DNA of 64,000 nucleotides, from contig NC_091884.1 in assembly GCF_019399895.1 (NCBI RefSeq), forward strand, positions 3,040,501 through 3,104,500. The letters are read 5' to 3'. A program made the translations under genes and the position numbers. The stretch is from Cardiocondyla obscurior. Taxonomy: Eukaryota; Arthropoda; Insecta; Hymenoptera; Formicidae. Below, piece by piece: positions 52,953 to 62,944 of the stretch. How positions within the stretch are numbered: position 1 is the first letter of the stretch; each line of letters opens with the position of its first letter. The notes beneath the pieces are model-generated. The model did no database searches. It had not been told where the DNA came from and worked only from the letters and a program-made list of their open reading frames with translations.

Positions 52953-54004
52953 TTTTATTCTCGAGATTTCAATATGTTAAATGATAAAATGTGATGTATG
53001 CTCCACAGTTTTATATGCGGTATATGACAAACTGCTACGTTTACATTTTTAAGTAAGTTCAATGAATTCATAGCGATTATGTCAGCATTTTTAAGTATTA
53101 ACCTTCATAACGATGGAGAACAGATGAAACACTGGAAGCCGCTTGATAATTTTATATTTTTTCTAATGTTAGCAGTTTTGCACGTGCATATTGTGATAAG
53201 TGACATACATGTGGTGTCTACAAATTTTTGCTTAGTATTTTTTCAGCACATGTGTATAGCTGCGCCTACAAATTTGCGCTTCTGATGCAATCTTCATAAC
53301 ATTATCGCCTATATAAAATCACTGTTTTTTCATTTTTAGACTAAACGCTTGTAATCCACACCATTGCCTGAGATAACTGGCACGTGTGGCGTCTGCAAAT
53401 CTTGCAATTTTTATATGATATTATTTTTATTACATTTTAATAGCGGCGCCTACAAATTTGCGCTTCTGATGCAATCTTCATAACATTATCGCCTATATAA
53501 AATCACTGTTTTTTTCATTTTAGACTAAACGCTTGTAATCCACACCATTGCCTGAGATAACTGGCACGTGTGGCGTCTGCAAACCTTGCATTTCCAATGC
53601 AGTGCGGTAGCACGTGTGGTATCCGCAAATCTTGCAATTTTATATGATATTATTTTTATTACATTTTAATAGCGGCGCCTACAAATTTGCGCTTCTGATG
53701 CAATCTTCATAACATTATCGCCTATATAAAATCACTGTTTTTTTCATTTAAGACTAAACGCTTGTAATCCACACCATTGCCTGAGATAACTGGCACGTGC
53801 GGCGTCTGCAAATCTTGCATTTCCAATGCAGTGCGGTAGCACGTGTGGTGCCCGCAAATCTTACATTTCTGATGCAATCTTTATGATGTCATTTTTTTAT
53901 TTTAAGACTAATGCTTGTGATCCCCACTATTACCTACAAAATGTGGTCTATATATATACCATCGGGTGACAGTTCACTAAATTTATATTTCGTGTTAAGA
54001 GAAT
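52953..54004. promoter_or_regulatory. Non-coding region with repeated TATA units
   Basis: Separates the minus-strand polymerase and plus-strand right-end genes. About 205-bp units repeat nearly three times; each has GCCTATATAAAATCACT. A final TATATATA with ACAGTTCACT (about 53950-53975) precedes the 54005 gene. Confidence 0.6.
53261..53880 (+). repeat. ~205-bp tandem repeat, three copies
   Basis: Copies start near 53261, 53445 and 53670 (GCGCCTACAAATTTGCGCTTC). They share CTATATAAAATCACTG, GACTAAACGCTTGTAATCC and TGGCACGTG; one copy carries an extra CATTTCCAATGCAGTGCGG segment. Each unit has its own TATA box. Confidence 0.9.
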
Positions 54005-54400
54005 ATGGCTGATTTAAATGCTGTAAATGACAATGAAGAATTAATGGATTTATCTGATGAGGACGATATTGGATTGCCCAACGATAGTGATTATATGAGT
54101 GATCAAAGTGAAGATCTTGAAGATTGTATTTCTCGAGAAATAGATTCACCACAACTTTTCGCGCTTAATGGACGTACTAAACATTGTATGCTGTCTTTTT
54201 ATTATTGCACACCTAGTGAAGCTATTGCAGTATGTGCACCATGTATGATTAATTTAGCTGATGTGGGTGGGCCAATGATTGCCGTTCGCAAACATGAAAT
54301 TGATAGTCAAAACGCATTATGTGGTAGATCATGTGGTAATTGTGGACTTCCAATGTATATGATAATTCCATGCAACATGTGTCCTGTGTGTGTTGCCTAG
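54005..54400 (+). CDS. Acidic, Cys-rich Polinton protein
   Basis: 131 residues from MADLNAVN. The first 55 residues are strongly acidic (DLSDEDD, DQSEDLEDC). The C-terminal third is Cys-rich: CAPCM, CGRSCGNCG and CNMCPVC at the very end, a zinc-binding arrangement. Intact, with its own TATA box. Possibly a transcription or host-interaction factor; the family is unknown to me. Confidence 0.7.
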   Translation: MADLNAVNDNEELMDLSDEDDIGLPNDSDYMSDQSEDLEDCISREIDSPQLFALNGRTKHCMLSFYYCTPSEAIAVCAPCMINLADVGGPMIAVRKHEIDSQNALCGRSCGNCGLPMYMIIPCNMCPVCVA

Positions 54401-54559
54401 GAATAAAACTTACACAGTTTGAAGATTTAATCCCCCCACTTAATTGATGCATTTCTTATTAGTGGTGGGGATATATATATAAAAAAATCTCGGAACAATT
54501 ATATCACATTAAATGTAACACGCGCATCAAACTGATCTGTTATTATCGTTCTTAATGTG

Positions 54560-55325
54560 ATGGATTTTTACGTGCCAACTGATGCAAATATGGAATTTAA
54601 TGTGCCGGCTAATACATCATATGCGAGTAATATGAATTATTACACGCCAGCTAATGCATCTAGCACATCGTGTGCGAATAATGAGTGAGTATTAATTTTT
54701 TTCTAACTAAAAAATTTTTTAATAAAAACTTTATATGGTCATTTTTTGTTTTTACACTAGCTCATCTAAAGATCGCGCAGTCCGTATTCTGTGTAAGCGA
54801 TATGCATTGACAGCCACGAGTTGTAAATATTTAGAAATTGGTGTTAATGTTGGAACACCTAGTTTTGTGGAAATTATTATTGGCGATAATCGAGGATTGG
54901 AAATGTCGCTATCTCTCGAGGCTTGGAAATCACTCTGCGAGTATCGCGCAAACATATTAAGTTTGCTCCACAATGACTTAAAAAATTTTCAAGACTTCGT
55001 ATACCTCGGTGCGCTGACAGCCAGACTACGCAGCTTTAATGGCGTGGATGTCCTGCGATTTGAATCGGCTGGCAAATGCCTAATGATGATAGAATCAACA
55101 TTTCTTAAAATGATTGATCTTGACGAGTGTATTACATTAGCATTTAATAAATTAACATCTTTTCTTAAAATAATTGATTCAAAATTTGTACGATTTGCTA
55201 GCATCGCTTCCACTGCTAAAAATCGTGACGAGGTTATAAGCGCGATACATGCTAGCGATTATTATGACAGGAATCAAATTATTGATTGTGAGCTGCTAGC
55301 TCTAGTATTTGGAGCGCGAAAGTAA
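54560..55325 (+). CDS. Two-exon Polinton right-end gene
   Basis: Exon 1 54560-54684 (MDFYVPTDAN, with repeats of VPANT/TPANAS type), donor GA|GTGAGT; exon 2 54761-55325 after CACTAG. Phase 2 joining gives 229 residues. The C-terminal part is helical (DLKNFQDFVYLGALTARL, CITLAFNKLTSFL) with the motif CKYLEIGVNVG. Unspliced, no ATG opens exon 2 in the right place. No known domain. Confidence 0.7.
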
Positions 55326-55565
55326 TATTATATTTTATTTTATTATATTGTATTATATTATATTGTATTATATTGTATTATATTAAAAACATTTTTTATT
55401 GCCATCAAAAATATACAAATAATGTTATATTTTATAATAAATATATAATTTAAATGTTTATATTAAAAAATTTTTTATTGTTGCATTTTTTTTCCCCAAT
55501 ATCCATGAACTACTGATTGATCTCATATATATATTTCTTTAAAAAAACTCAGAATTAAATGTAAA
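55326..55565. repeat. TATTATATTGTA low-complexity tract
   Basis: Simple AT repeats then AT-rich sequence; no gene. Confidence 0.8.
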
Positions 55566-55891
55566 AAGATTTGCGTAAGTATATGTCACATTTTCGGGAT
55601 ACATCTTTTAAACGAAATAATTTCTTAATTTCATTGTGTGATAGAATGCATCTTTTAAATGAAATAATTTCATAATCTCTCTCATTGTGTGATAGAATGC
55701 ATCTTAAGTTTCAAACGTGCTAAACGCTGTAAAAGATTCTCATGAGTATATGTCACACCTTCGGGACTGTTGTTGATAAAAAAATGCTTTCGTTTTTACT
55801 TTCTGACTGTCTGCAGTGAACTCGTAGCTGTCGCCTGCCAGTCGTATGCTGATTTTTTCAAGCGTAACACGTCTAATTAAGAGCCTTCTTA

Positions 55892-56227
55892 ATGGATAAA
55901 AATAAGTGTTCGTCGCTACTACATATTCTTGCGCGTCGCGAGTTGGGGGATCGCACCCCGTTTAGTGCAGGCGGTGTGTGGTGTGGCACACACCGAAAAA
56001 ACTGTACAGCTCAATTGAGCTTATATTTTGACAATCATATTCGCGGTGAGTGCAAACAAGGAGAAACATTAACATTTGATAGAACTCCTCGTTCAGTTCT
56101 TGAAAATCCCGTGGGTGACGAGTGTGGATACGTAATTGATAAGCGGATGAACTTGTGCACCCACGGGAAACGATTCGCTTTCGTGGACAGCGAATTGCCG
56201 CCGGTGAAAAAAATGCGGCAAAATTAA
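55892..56227 (+). CDS. TIR-borne Polinton gene, right copy
   Basis: 111 residues from MDKNKCSSLLHILARREL. Same Cys/His pattern as the left copy: WCGTHRKNC and DECGYV...LCTHGKRF, C-terminal ELPPVKK. The central part (after DNHIRGE) differs strongly from the left copy while the frame is kept. Unknown function. It is transcribed outwards, towards the element tip. Confidence 0.7.
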   Translation: MDKNKCSSLLHILARRELGDRTPFSAGGVWCGTHRKNCTAQLSLYFDNHIRGECKQGETLTFDRTPRSVLENPVGDECGYVIDKRMNLCTHGKRFAFVDSELPPVKKMRQN

Positions 56228-56295
56228 AACGTAAGTTTTATTTATTTATTTATAATATATATATTGACGGTGGCTGCTAGCGCGGGGGTGTTGTG

Positions 56296-56536
56296 ATGGG
56301 GAATAAACACGGGTAACTCAGGAGCGTTGAGGAGGCGAGGGGGGAAACCGCGATGAGAGCGCGGGAGAGGTAGCCGTAGGTGGGAAGAGACCGGGGTATG
56401 AATGGGTGACGGATACCCCCCGGTCTCTCTTCCCACCTACGGCTACCTCTCCCCGCGCTCCTCTCATCGCGGTTTTTTCCCCGTCCCCTCGCCTCCCTCA
56501 ACGCTCCTGGGTTAGAACCCGTGTTTATTCCCTACT
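56296..56536. repeat. Terminal palindrome, right tip
   Basis: Inverted halves 56306-56397 and 56418-56536 (GGTAGCCGTAGGTGGGAAGAG facing CTCTTCCCACCTACGGCTACC) around a GAATGGGTGACGGATA spacer. Confidence 0.85.
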
Positions 56537-56542
56537 AAGGGT

Positions 56543-57060
56543 AATGACCACGGTTTTAGGAATATCCTCAGGGGCTACCGGAATTTAATGAAATGCTTGA
56601 TGCAAATCTAAAGACGAGAATATAGTTTTACCATGTAAGACCTGTAGTAATAGTAGAAGTTAGATTCTTAGTAGCAATTTATTCAGTATCACATAGCGAT
56701 TTAATATCATATCATATTAATTTTAATTCGGCGTACTTTTATCTTCTTGTGCAAAAAATTCCCTAACTTGGTCTTGATGCAAAAGCTAGCGGTGTATGTT
56801 GCAACGAGCGAGCAGTCTCGCCTCATCATTGTAACTGAGCGGAGGTCCGCTCCAACCAATAAAGATACTTTAATTCTTTTTAAAAGATTGCAAAATGAAT
56901 TTTCTTATAATTCATCAGAATTCCTTACAGACCGATGTAAAATCGTGAATGTGAGGTACCGGATACCTATCAGGAGTAGTAATCGCGTTAAGACGACGAT
57001 AATCTCCGCAGACACGCCATTCACCGTTAGACTTTTTTACCATATGAATGGGAATTGCTC
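56543..57060 (-). pseudogene. G3 reverse transcriptase, first part, with solo LTR inside
   Basis: On minus: IHMVKKSNGEWRVCGDYRRLN (RT fingers; 57050 region), then solo LTR 56643-56929, then HGKTIFSSLDLHQAFH and the codons running into Polinton B. With LTR and Polinton (and one duplication each) removed the RT frame continues to 38276-39198. In-frame stops also present. Confidence 0.8.
56643..56929. mobile_element. Solo LTR, 287 bp, TSD GACC
   Basis: TGTAGTAATAG...ATTCCTTACA between GACC at 56639-56642 and 56930-56933. CCAATAAAGAT near 56861 suggests plus orientation. Confidence 0.85.
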
Positions 57061-57658
57061 ACGGGCTGCAGGACGGTCTGCATAAACCCTCTTCGCAAAA
57101 ACGCTTAAATTGAGCTTTGGCAGCTTTGAGTTTATCGGAGGATAAGGGTCGAGGACGCTCAGCTACGGGCGGACTATTCGTGATAATATGATGGTGAACG
57201 CCGCGAGATTCTAACGGTGCGAACTGTTCGGAACTGACAACTTTAGGATAGCTCGCAATGAACCGGGAATACTTGTGCGTAGAGCTAACCAATTGAGTAA
57301 CAATTGTATTAACGGATTTGATAACGCCGGAAGAATAAAATCCGGTGAGTTCATCGACCAGTCTTCGCTTCTTTAAGTTTATAAGAAAATTGTAGTGCGA
57401 AATGAGATCAGCCCCGATGATAGCGTAAGGCACGGCGGCAATACAAAAATTCCAAGATATAGGGCGACGAATATTGAGGTCTAACGTAAGATTTGTAGAA
57501 CCGTAAGTGTCGATAGTTGAATCGTTTGTCGCAAATAGTTTGTTGCCTGTAAAAGTGAGTTTGCTGTTACGCGGAATGAGAAAAAGAGAAATGTCCGCGC
57601 CTGAATCAACTAAAAAGATTGTACCGGTTTTAATATCGCGAATGTGGAGGCGTTTCAA
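57059..57658 (-). pseudogene. G3 aspartic protease and RT start
   Basis: Minus frame of 199 codons: FLVDSGADISL (catalytic D-S-G), then AVPYAIIGADLI (second protease motif), a linker, and the RT start (FKRFCEEGLCRPSCSP). The frame differs from gag, implying a frameshift. It processes the gag-pol polyprotein. Confidence 0.8.
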
Positions 57659-57698
57659 AGTTTACCCTCTACCATCGCCTCGTTTGGCGAAGGCCGTT

Positions 57699-58646
57699 TT
57701 AGATTGACTGATTAATATCGCTATTCTTGCAAGAACACGGTTTTCTACAATGTTTGGCCTTGTCACCATATTTACGGTGTATATGGCAAACACCGTCCGA
57801 GGAATGACTACGGAAACGAGGGCGCGAGCGATAATTGTTGGATCGTTTACGAGAACGCGAGCGCGATTGATTGCGAATTGAAAGTCCTTGAATTTGCTTA
57901 CACATCTCCTCAATCTTGCGCTCTAAGGCATTGGTATTTGAGAAAGAAGCTATGGAACTATAGTTCACGGAATCAGTGGAAGAAATCGCGGAATACTGCG
58001 GCGACTGGCCGTACGCGTCCATGACGGTGTCAGCGAGCTGAGCTAAATCCTGAAGGGATTCTGTTTTAGAAGCTACCAATACAGCGCGACATGGTTTCGG
58101 AAGGAATTCTAAAAATATGGAACGCAAAACGGAATTGCTACATGAGGATCCGCTCAAGTTACGCATACGCGCTAAAATGTCGGAAGGCTTCCCTTTGAGG
58201 GTAATCTGTCTTTACAATAATTGTCGCAATTTAGCTTCAGAAGAAACAGTGAATGTTGAGACAATGCGTTCTTTAATTAATACGTACTGCCGATTGGGGT
58301 TCGGATTTGCAATTAAATCGCAGACAAGCGAGACAGTCTCCTGGTTTAGATTTGCAATTACAGTGTCTGTCATGGTAATTTGACTTTTTATTCCGGCATT
58401 ACGAAGAGAGGCTTCGACTTGAATAAACCACACGGCAGAACTAGATTTAAAAAAGATAGGAATTTTTGGCACGCGGTAAGCTGCATCAACGCGTGAAAAT
58501 GGTTGCAAATCCGTTAAACCGGACGCTTCGTTATTACCGCCAACGGATTTTGAGATTTGAACGCGCAGCTAATTAAGTTCGGCTTGTAGACGCGCGTTGG
58601 ACTGCCGGAGTTCAATCATATCAGACGCTTCCTGGTTATTTGGCAT
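57699..58646 (-). pseudogene. G3 gag (CHCC type)
   Basis: From ATG 58646 (MPNNQEASDM). Coiled-coil N-terminus, conserved capsid motif (IPIFFKSSSAVWFIQVEASL), an Arg/Ser-rich segment (NQSRSRSRKRS) and a single C-x2-H-x9-C-x3-C motif (CHIHRKYGDKAKHCRKPC) characteristic of CsRn1-clade gag. In-frame stops near 58570 and 58212 break it. Confidence 0.8.
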
Positions 58647-59460
58647 GGTAAAACGCGGGAATGGTTGCCAGACAACGCAAACAGGAGATAGAAGGCGACG
58701 ACGTAATAACTGCTAGGCGGGACAAAAAGTGCGCGAAAAAACAAACGATGATCGCACGGTAACTGAGCGCGAGAAGAACAGCTTAGAAAAAAGAAAAACA
58801 ATCGCGACACGAAACGGACATGAACAGAGACCGCATAGCAACAAGTCTCGGTAAAATTACAGCAGCAGTTATAACATAATGACATGAGCGCTAGGCCAAA
58901 CGACATTAGCAAACTACATGAGCAAAAGAAAATAAATATTTATCCACTATCTTACAATTACCGCAAACGCTCGCAAAGTCGAAGGTCGTTTGGATGGTAC
59001 CGCTGAAGCGTTGGTCCTCGATGAAAATGCCGCTCTGATGATATTTGTTGTTGCTGCTGCAGGAATTTGGTGTCTCGACGAAGGCGCCGGTGCCGGTGGC
59101 TTTGCGCATTTTCTCCACAGTAACAGGAAAAGGCTGGCGATCTAGATGCAGGGTGCAGGATCGTACAGGAAAAAGCCCGGCAACACGGGTAGCGAGAATG
59201 AGTGCTCTCTTGCTTGCTCTCACTCGGGTATGCACGCGCGATAAGCTGCGCGCGCGCGCCACAGAATTTGAAGTCGGCCAGGTCGTTGCTAACCCGGGTT
59301 GACTGAAGAGTCTTGGTCTTTTTGACCCGAGGATGGCTGGATGCTCGAGGGCCTCCTTGGAGATGGGCTTGGCTGCCCGGCGGAATTACATGATGGACGA
59401 CGGTATCGTTTGTGAGCTCGAATATCTCGAGCTACGTCGTGTTCAGACACGAGGAATGCA
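58647..59460 (-). other. G3 untranslated leader
   Basis: About 0.8 kb between primer site and gag ATG; no conserved ORF seen. Confidence 0.5.
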
Positions 59461-59481
59461 ACGATCACGTCGGGGTCACTA
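59461..59481 (-). promoter_or_regulatory. Primer-binding site for tRNA-Trp
   Basis: Minus strand TAGTGACCCCGACGTGATC, complementary to the 3' end of tRNA-Trp except for one base of the CCA part. Adjacent to the LTR end. Expected for CsRn1 elements. Confidence 0.75.
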
Positions 59482-59482
59482 T

Positions 59483-60594
59483 TGTAGGTAGATGAGTAAC
59501 TCTACTGTGGCGACCATGCAAATGCGCCACAGCGACCATGCAAGTACGCCACAAGCACCTGCCGGATAGTGACCCGGCAGGTATGGAAAAGCCAAATAGT
59601 GTAAAGCTCGCCGCTAGGCGGCGCGGCTCTCTCGGAAGTAAGATCACTTCACAGGTCCTACTTAAGGAGCGAGATAACGATCGGATTTCGCTTCAGCCTG
59701 CATTAAGCCGGTCTAGAGCACATCCTAACCGATAGTGCCAGATAAGCATCGCAAGCTAGCCGCTTTTGAATTGTAATCGCAGAGGCTCGATCTCGATCGA
59801 ACTCTGCATAAACGCAGAAGTAGGTAGCCAGGATCTTGGCCTACCCAGGAGGCGGAAGGTGAAGCGAGGGAGACGGAAGCCGCAGCCCAAGGACGCCAGC
59901 TCTCCCGACAGCACCACAGGGCCGCTAACACCCAGGGTCATCGCAGTGGAGACTTTTCCACCGGGGCAGCCGCTACTAATCGTGAGGCCGAAGCCGGAGC
60001 CACCAGCAGCAACCGGACCTCCACAGTCGCAACCGGTGCTGCCGCTGCTGCCACGAGGGCTACCACCAGTGGCACTAAGGCCTTGGATACCGTGCCTACT
60101 GCGGTTACCACCGCCGCAGCTGACACGTCCGCCGCTGTCGGCCCTGGTACACGGTGACATCCGGGCCTACCGCTTGACGAGCCCGCGGTACCGGCTCCCA
60201 TCGATGCCAAGGCCTCTGCCGACCACTCAGGGTACGCAGACCAGCAGGACCCCTACGGCGATTCAACACGCGCCGCGGACCACGGAAGTCGGTACACAAA
60301 CTGAACCGTGGACGACTACGTCCGCATCGGACTCCGAGCCGATCGCCTATCCGGGGGACGAGAAATGGGAGCCGATTAAAGTAACTTTAACGGCACCCCA
60401 TATATCCTACCGAGAACGTCGGGTCTAACCCGTCTTCTCCGGTTTTTGTGGAAAGCACCCTAGCGGTGCGATTTGAGCAAACTCTAAAATTAAAGACTGT
60501 ACATAAGTGTAAATATAATAAAGACTTAGTTTAAAGCTTGTATCCAACGCTTTGTTATTTTCCAAGATGGCGCAAGCGCTACATCTACCTTACA
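59483..60594 (-). repeat. 5' LTR of G3 (minus orientation)
   Basis: Ends TGTAGGTAGAT (59483) and ATCTACCTTACA (60594) are mutual inverted repeats; the primer site lies just outside the left end. No short duplication flanks both ends, so it is not a solo LTR. It holds a plus-strand Pro-rich ORF and a plus-strand AATAAAG near 60521, which would instead fit plus orientation; the orientation is set by the primer site. Confidence 0.6.
59766..60428 (+). CDS. Pro-rich ORF in the G3 LTR, antisense to the element
   Basis: 220 codons from MNCNRRGSI. Basic patch (PRRRKVKRGRRKP), long Pro/Ala-rich centre, then TTEVGTQTEPW and an end YPGDEKWEPI. GC-rich, so it may be chance; the overlapping minus frame 59756-60160 is also open. 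Followed by AATAAAG about 95 bases later on plus. Confidence 0.3.
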   Translation: MNCNRRGSISIELCINAEVGSQDLGLPRRRKVKRGRRKPQPKDASSPDSTTGPLTPRVIAVETFPPGQPLLIVRPKPEPPAATGPPQSQPVLPLLPRGLPPVALRPWIPCLLRLPPPQLTRPPLSALVHGDIRAYRLTSPRYRLPSMPRPLPTTQGTQTSRTPTAIQHAPRTTEVGTQTEPWTTTSASDSEPIAYPGDEKWEPIKVTLTAPHISYRERRV

Positions 60595-60850
60595 AGAATT
60601 AATGTTTAGTCACACTTGGACGATTACCACTTTAATATTTAATTAATATAAATATATTTAATATTAGGATACAGAGATAGTATCACTTAATCGCCTCTCC
60701 TAGCGACCGACTCTTCTGGTGACCCGAGCAAAGAGTAAAGAGTTGAAAGTCGCATCATCTAGTAACTCAGGCGCACGAGGGAAACTTGTTACACTCTTAT
60801 TCGCTGTCCCCACTAGGTGGTGAAACATGGCGGCGAGCCAGGGAAAATAG
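60595..60850. other. No gene seen between G3 LTR and R2-like LINE
   Basis: Includes TGTTACACTC...near 60787, an LTR-like start I could not complete. Confidence 0.4.
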
Positions 60851-62363
60851 GCCAGCAGTGCCTACACTATCATAGAGGAAATACAAAATTACACGGAAGG
60901 AGTTAAAATAAGAGATAAAAAAGTAGCACTTTTAGCTTTTGCGTATAACATAATATTATTAGGACAGAACAAGGAAAAAGCATGCAAACAAATAACAGCG
61001 TTAAATACATATCTAGACAACATGGGCATGAATCTTTCTATTGAAAAATGCGCCACGTTTGAAATAAAAACAAAAGACAAAACGTGGCATATGAAAGATC
61101 CACAAATTAATATTAAGAACGTATCAATCCCATGCGCCAAATCAGAGCATGTGGTGGCATATTTAGGAGCTAGAATGACTTCGTGGAAGGGATTATTAAA
61201 AGGGGCAGACTCCCTGACAATTACCAAAACAGTAGCTAAGATCAGGAAAATGAAGTTAAAATTACCAGAAAATAGAATTAATTAAAGTGTATTTTTTGTC
61301 AAAATTTATTCACGGTCTAGTAGCCAGTCCGCCGCCAATACGAAAGTTAGAGCATATAGACAAAGAAGTGAGACAGAAAATAAAACAAATTCTGCACTTG
61401 CACCCTTCAACAACAGACGGAATATTATACGCGGCAAAAAGTTACGGAGGGTTAGGTATTCTGCGAATGGAAAATATTGTAAAGCAGGCCACCATCAGAA
61501 GCGGGATCAGAATGCTAGAGTCAGCTGACGTAGCATTAAACGAAACCATGATAGAACTAGATGGCAGGTATGTAGGTTACACGTCTTCAATAGGGATGAG
61601 ATGGCCGGCCACAATGCAAAAAGTAGAAAATGCGCGAATACGGCTATGAAAAGACGAAACGGACAAATGGCGCCAGCTAAAATTATAAGGACAAGAAGCA
61701 GCAGACTTTCAAAAAGATAAAATAGGAATTGCCTGGTTATATAATCCTGCAATGCTAAAACCATCTAAATTCTTAGATGCATTAAAAATGAGGACAAATA
61801 CATGTGTAACATGAATAGCATTAAGACGAGCAAATAATCAAATAAATACGCAATGTAGAAGATGCAAAACGGAACAAGAAACCTTAGAACAAGTATTGGG
61901 GATCTGCATACATACAAAACCGCAGAGAATACAAAAGCACGATAAAATAAAAAACTGTTTAGCAGATAAGCTATCCACGAAATGCACAGTATTGTTGGAG
62001 CAATCGGTAAGCGTAGGGAAAGAGATGAAAAAGCCAGATCCGGTAATTAAAGACCAGGAAGGGATTACAGTAATAGATGTATCAGTAAGATATGAAGATC
62101 GAGACAATATCAAAAACGCTTTTTGAGATAAGGAGAGCAAGTATAAAGAAACAGCAGAGCTCCTGAAAAACAAGCTGGGCAGCAAGTGTGCAAAAATCCT
62201 GCCAATAGTGGTAGGAAATCGTGGAGCAATGCCAAGGCAAACAAAAGAAAATCTAAAACAATTGAAATTTACTAGTCAGAACATTATAACAATGTCAATG
62301 ATAGCATTAAGATCTTCTATAGAAATAATAAATAAATTTGTGAACTATGATAGAACAAGTTAA
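60851..62363 (+). pseudogene. R2-like LINE, 3' part of ORF, broken
   Basis: Begins inside the RT: the catalytic box is AYNII where active copies have [F/L]ADD. Then NMGMNLSIEKCATFEI and the thumb (HGLVASPPP), a C-C-H-C motif (CRRCKTEQETLEQVLGIC...) and the restriction-like endonuclease PD-D/E-x-K core (KPDPVIKDQEG, VIDVSVRYEDR), ending at TAA 62363. One frameshift near 61283 and stops at 61647 and after AF at 62125. 5' truncated, typical of LINEs; no 28S rDNA flank. Confidence 0.8.
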
Positions 62364-62940
62364 AATTTTGTACAGATAAAACACAAAGCAAAATAAAATA
62401 AAAAACAAAGTCTATCAAAGTCTGCATGGAATAAAAATAATAAAATTAATTGTTCATATACATTTGGGATCTCACAGGTTCGCGGGTTAGGAAGCGCGCA
62501 GGGAACACAATGAAATACCCAAAAAATAAAAATAATCAAATGTAATTTCAAACTCAATATAAAAAAATTATAAGAAAATTACAAAGTAATAAAGAACGGT
62601 AAGATTCGATATAAAACTAGTCGCGTGCGCGAGGTACGAATTCTGGTGCTAGACTGACGCTCCGACGCGTCGCTAGCAGAGAAGTACGAAGGAAGTTCCT
62701 TTGTGGCTTATCAGCCCTTTGTCTTTAAGACGGGACTTCCCGGTGCATCATCCAGGAGATGATGCAACGCTGCGTCAGCGGAAGCTGACGAAAGAGCGTT
62801 GCCAAGTCGGGCTGTTGCTAGACAAGGAAGACAATGGTAAAGATAGTGTGCGGCACTAACAATTGCTTGCGACGACGGCCGATCGCAGGTGATACCGGTC
62901 CCGTCATCTGCCGGGGTGCAGGCAAATCTGCACCCACATA
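62364..62940. other. Region after LINE, no gene seen
   Basis: AT-rich 3' tail of the LINE, then a GC-richer segment with small palindromes (GGTGCATCATCCAGGAGATGATGCA, shown by its ends GGTGCATCATC and GATGATGCA). No ORF. Confidence 0.5.
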
Positions 62941-62944
62941 CAAT

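Larger units (their letters stand above)
39205..56536. mobile_element. Polinton/Maverick 'B', nearly complete, TSD AAGGGT
   Basis: 17.3 kb, with 6-bp duplications AAGGGT (39199-39204, 56537-56542) and tips AGTAGGGAATAAACACGGG. It holds DNA polymerase B, integrase, packaging ATPase, protease, penton, capsid, PLA2-domain and several small genes. Genes from 41.3 to 45.6 kb are on minus, 45.6-49.1 kb on plus, polymerase on minus, and right-end genes on plus. Only two clear lesions are seen (capsid A-run; polymerase C-terminus), both next to A-runs, so it is young or carries sequencing errors. Confidence 0.95.
55566..56536. repeat. Right terminal inverted repeat of Polinton B
   Basis: Reverse complement of 39205 to about 40100 with moderate divergence and a local duplication (GATAGAATGCATCTT, 55640-55705). 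Confidence 0.85.
36162..60594 (-). mobile_element. CsRn1-like Ty3 element 'G3', interrupted by Polinton B and two solo LTRs
   Basis: Read on minus: LTR (60594-59483), tRNA-Trp primer site, gag with the CHCC-type Cys motif, protease, RT split at 56537/39204, RNase H, integrase ending at 36162. The CHCC gag and Trp primer are the hallmarks of the CsRn1 clade. Many stops and frameshifts. The 3' LTR is missing; the errantivirus LTR ends 24 bp away. Confidence 0.85.

Noticed and set aside
53261..53880. CRISPR-like array
   Set aside because: Long degenerate tandem units without spacers, in a eukaryotic element.
59461..59481. tRNA-Trp gene
   Set aside because: Only the 3' tRNA end is present, next to an LTR, with no acceptor or anticodon arms; it is a primer site.
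60851..62363. R2 in rDNA
   Set aside because: No 28S sequence on either side and the catalytic box is lost.
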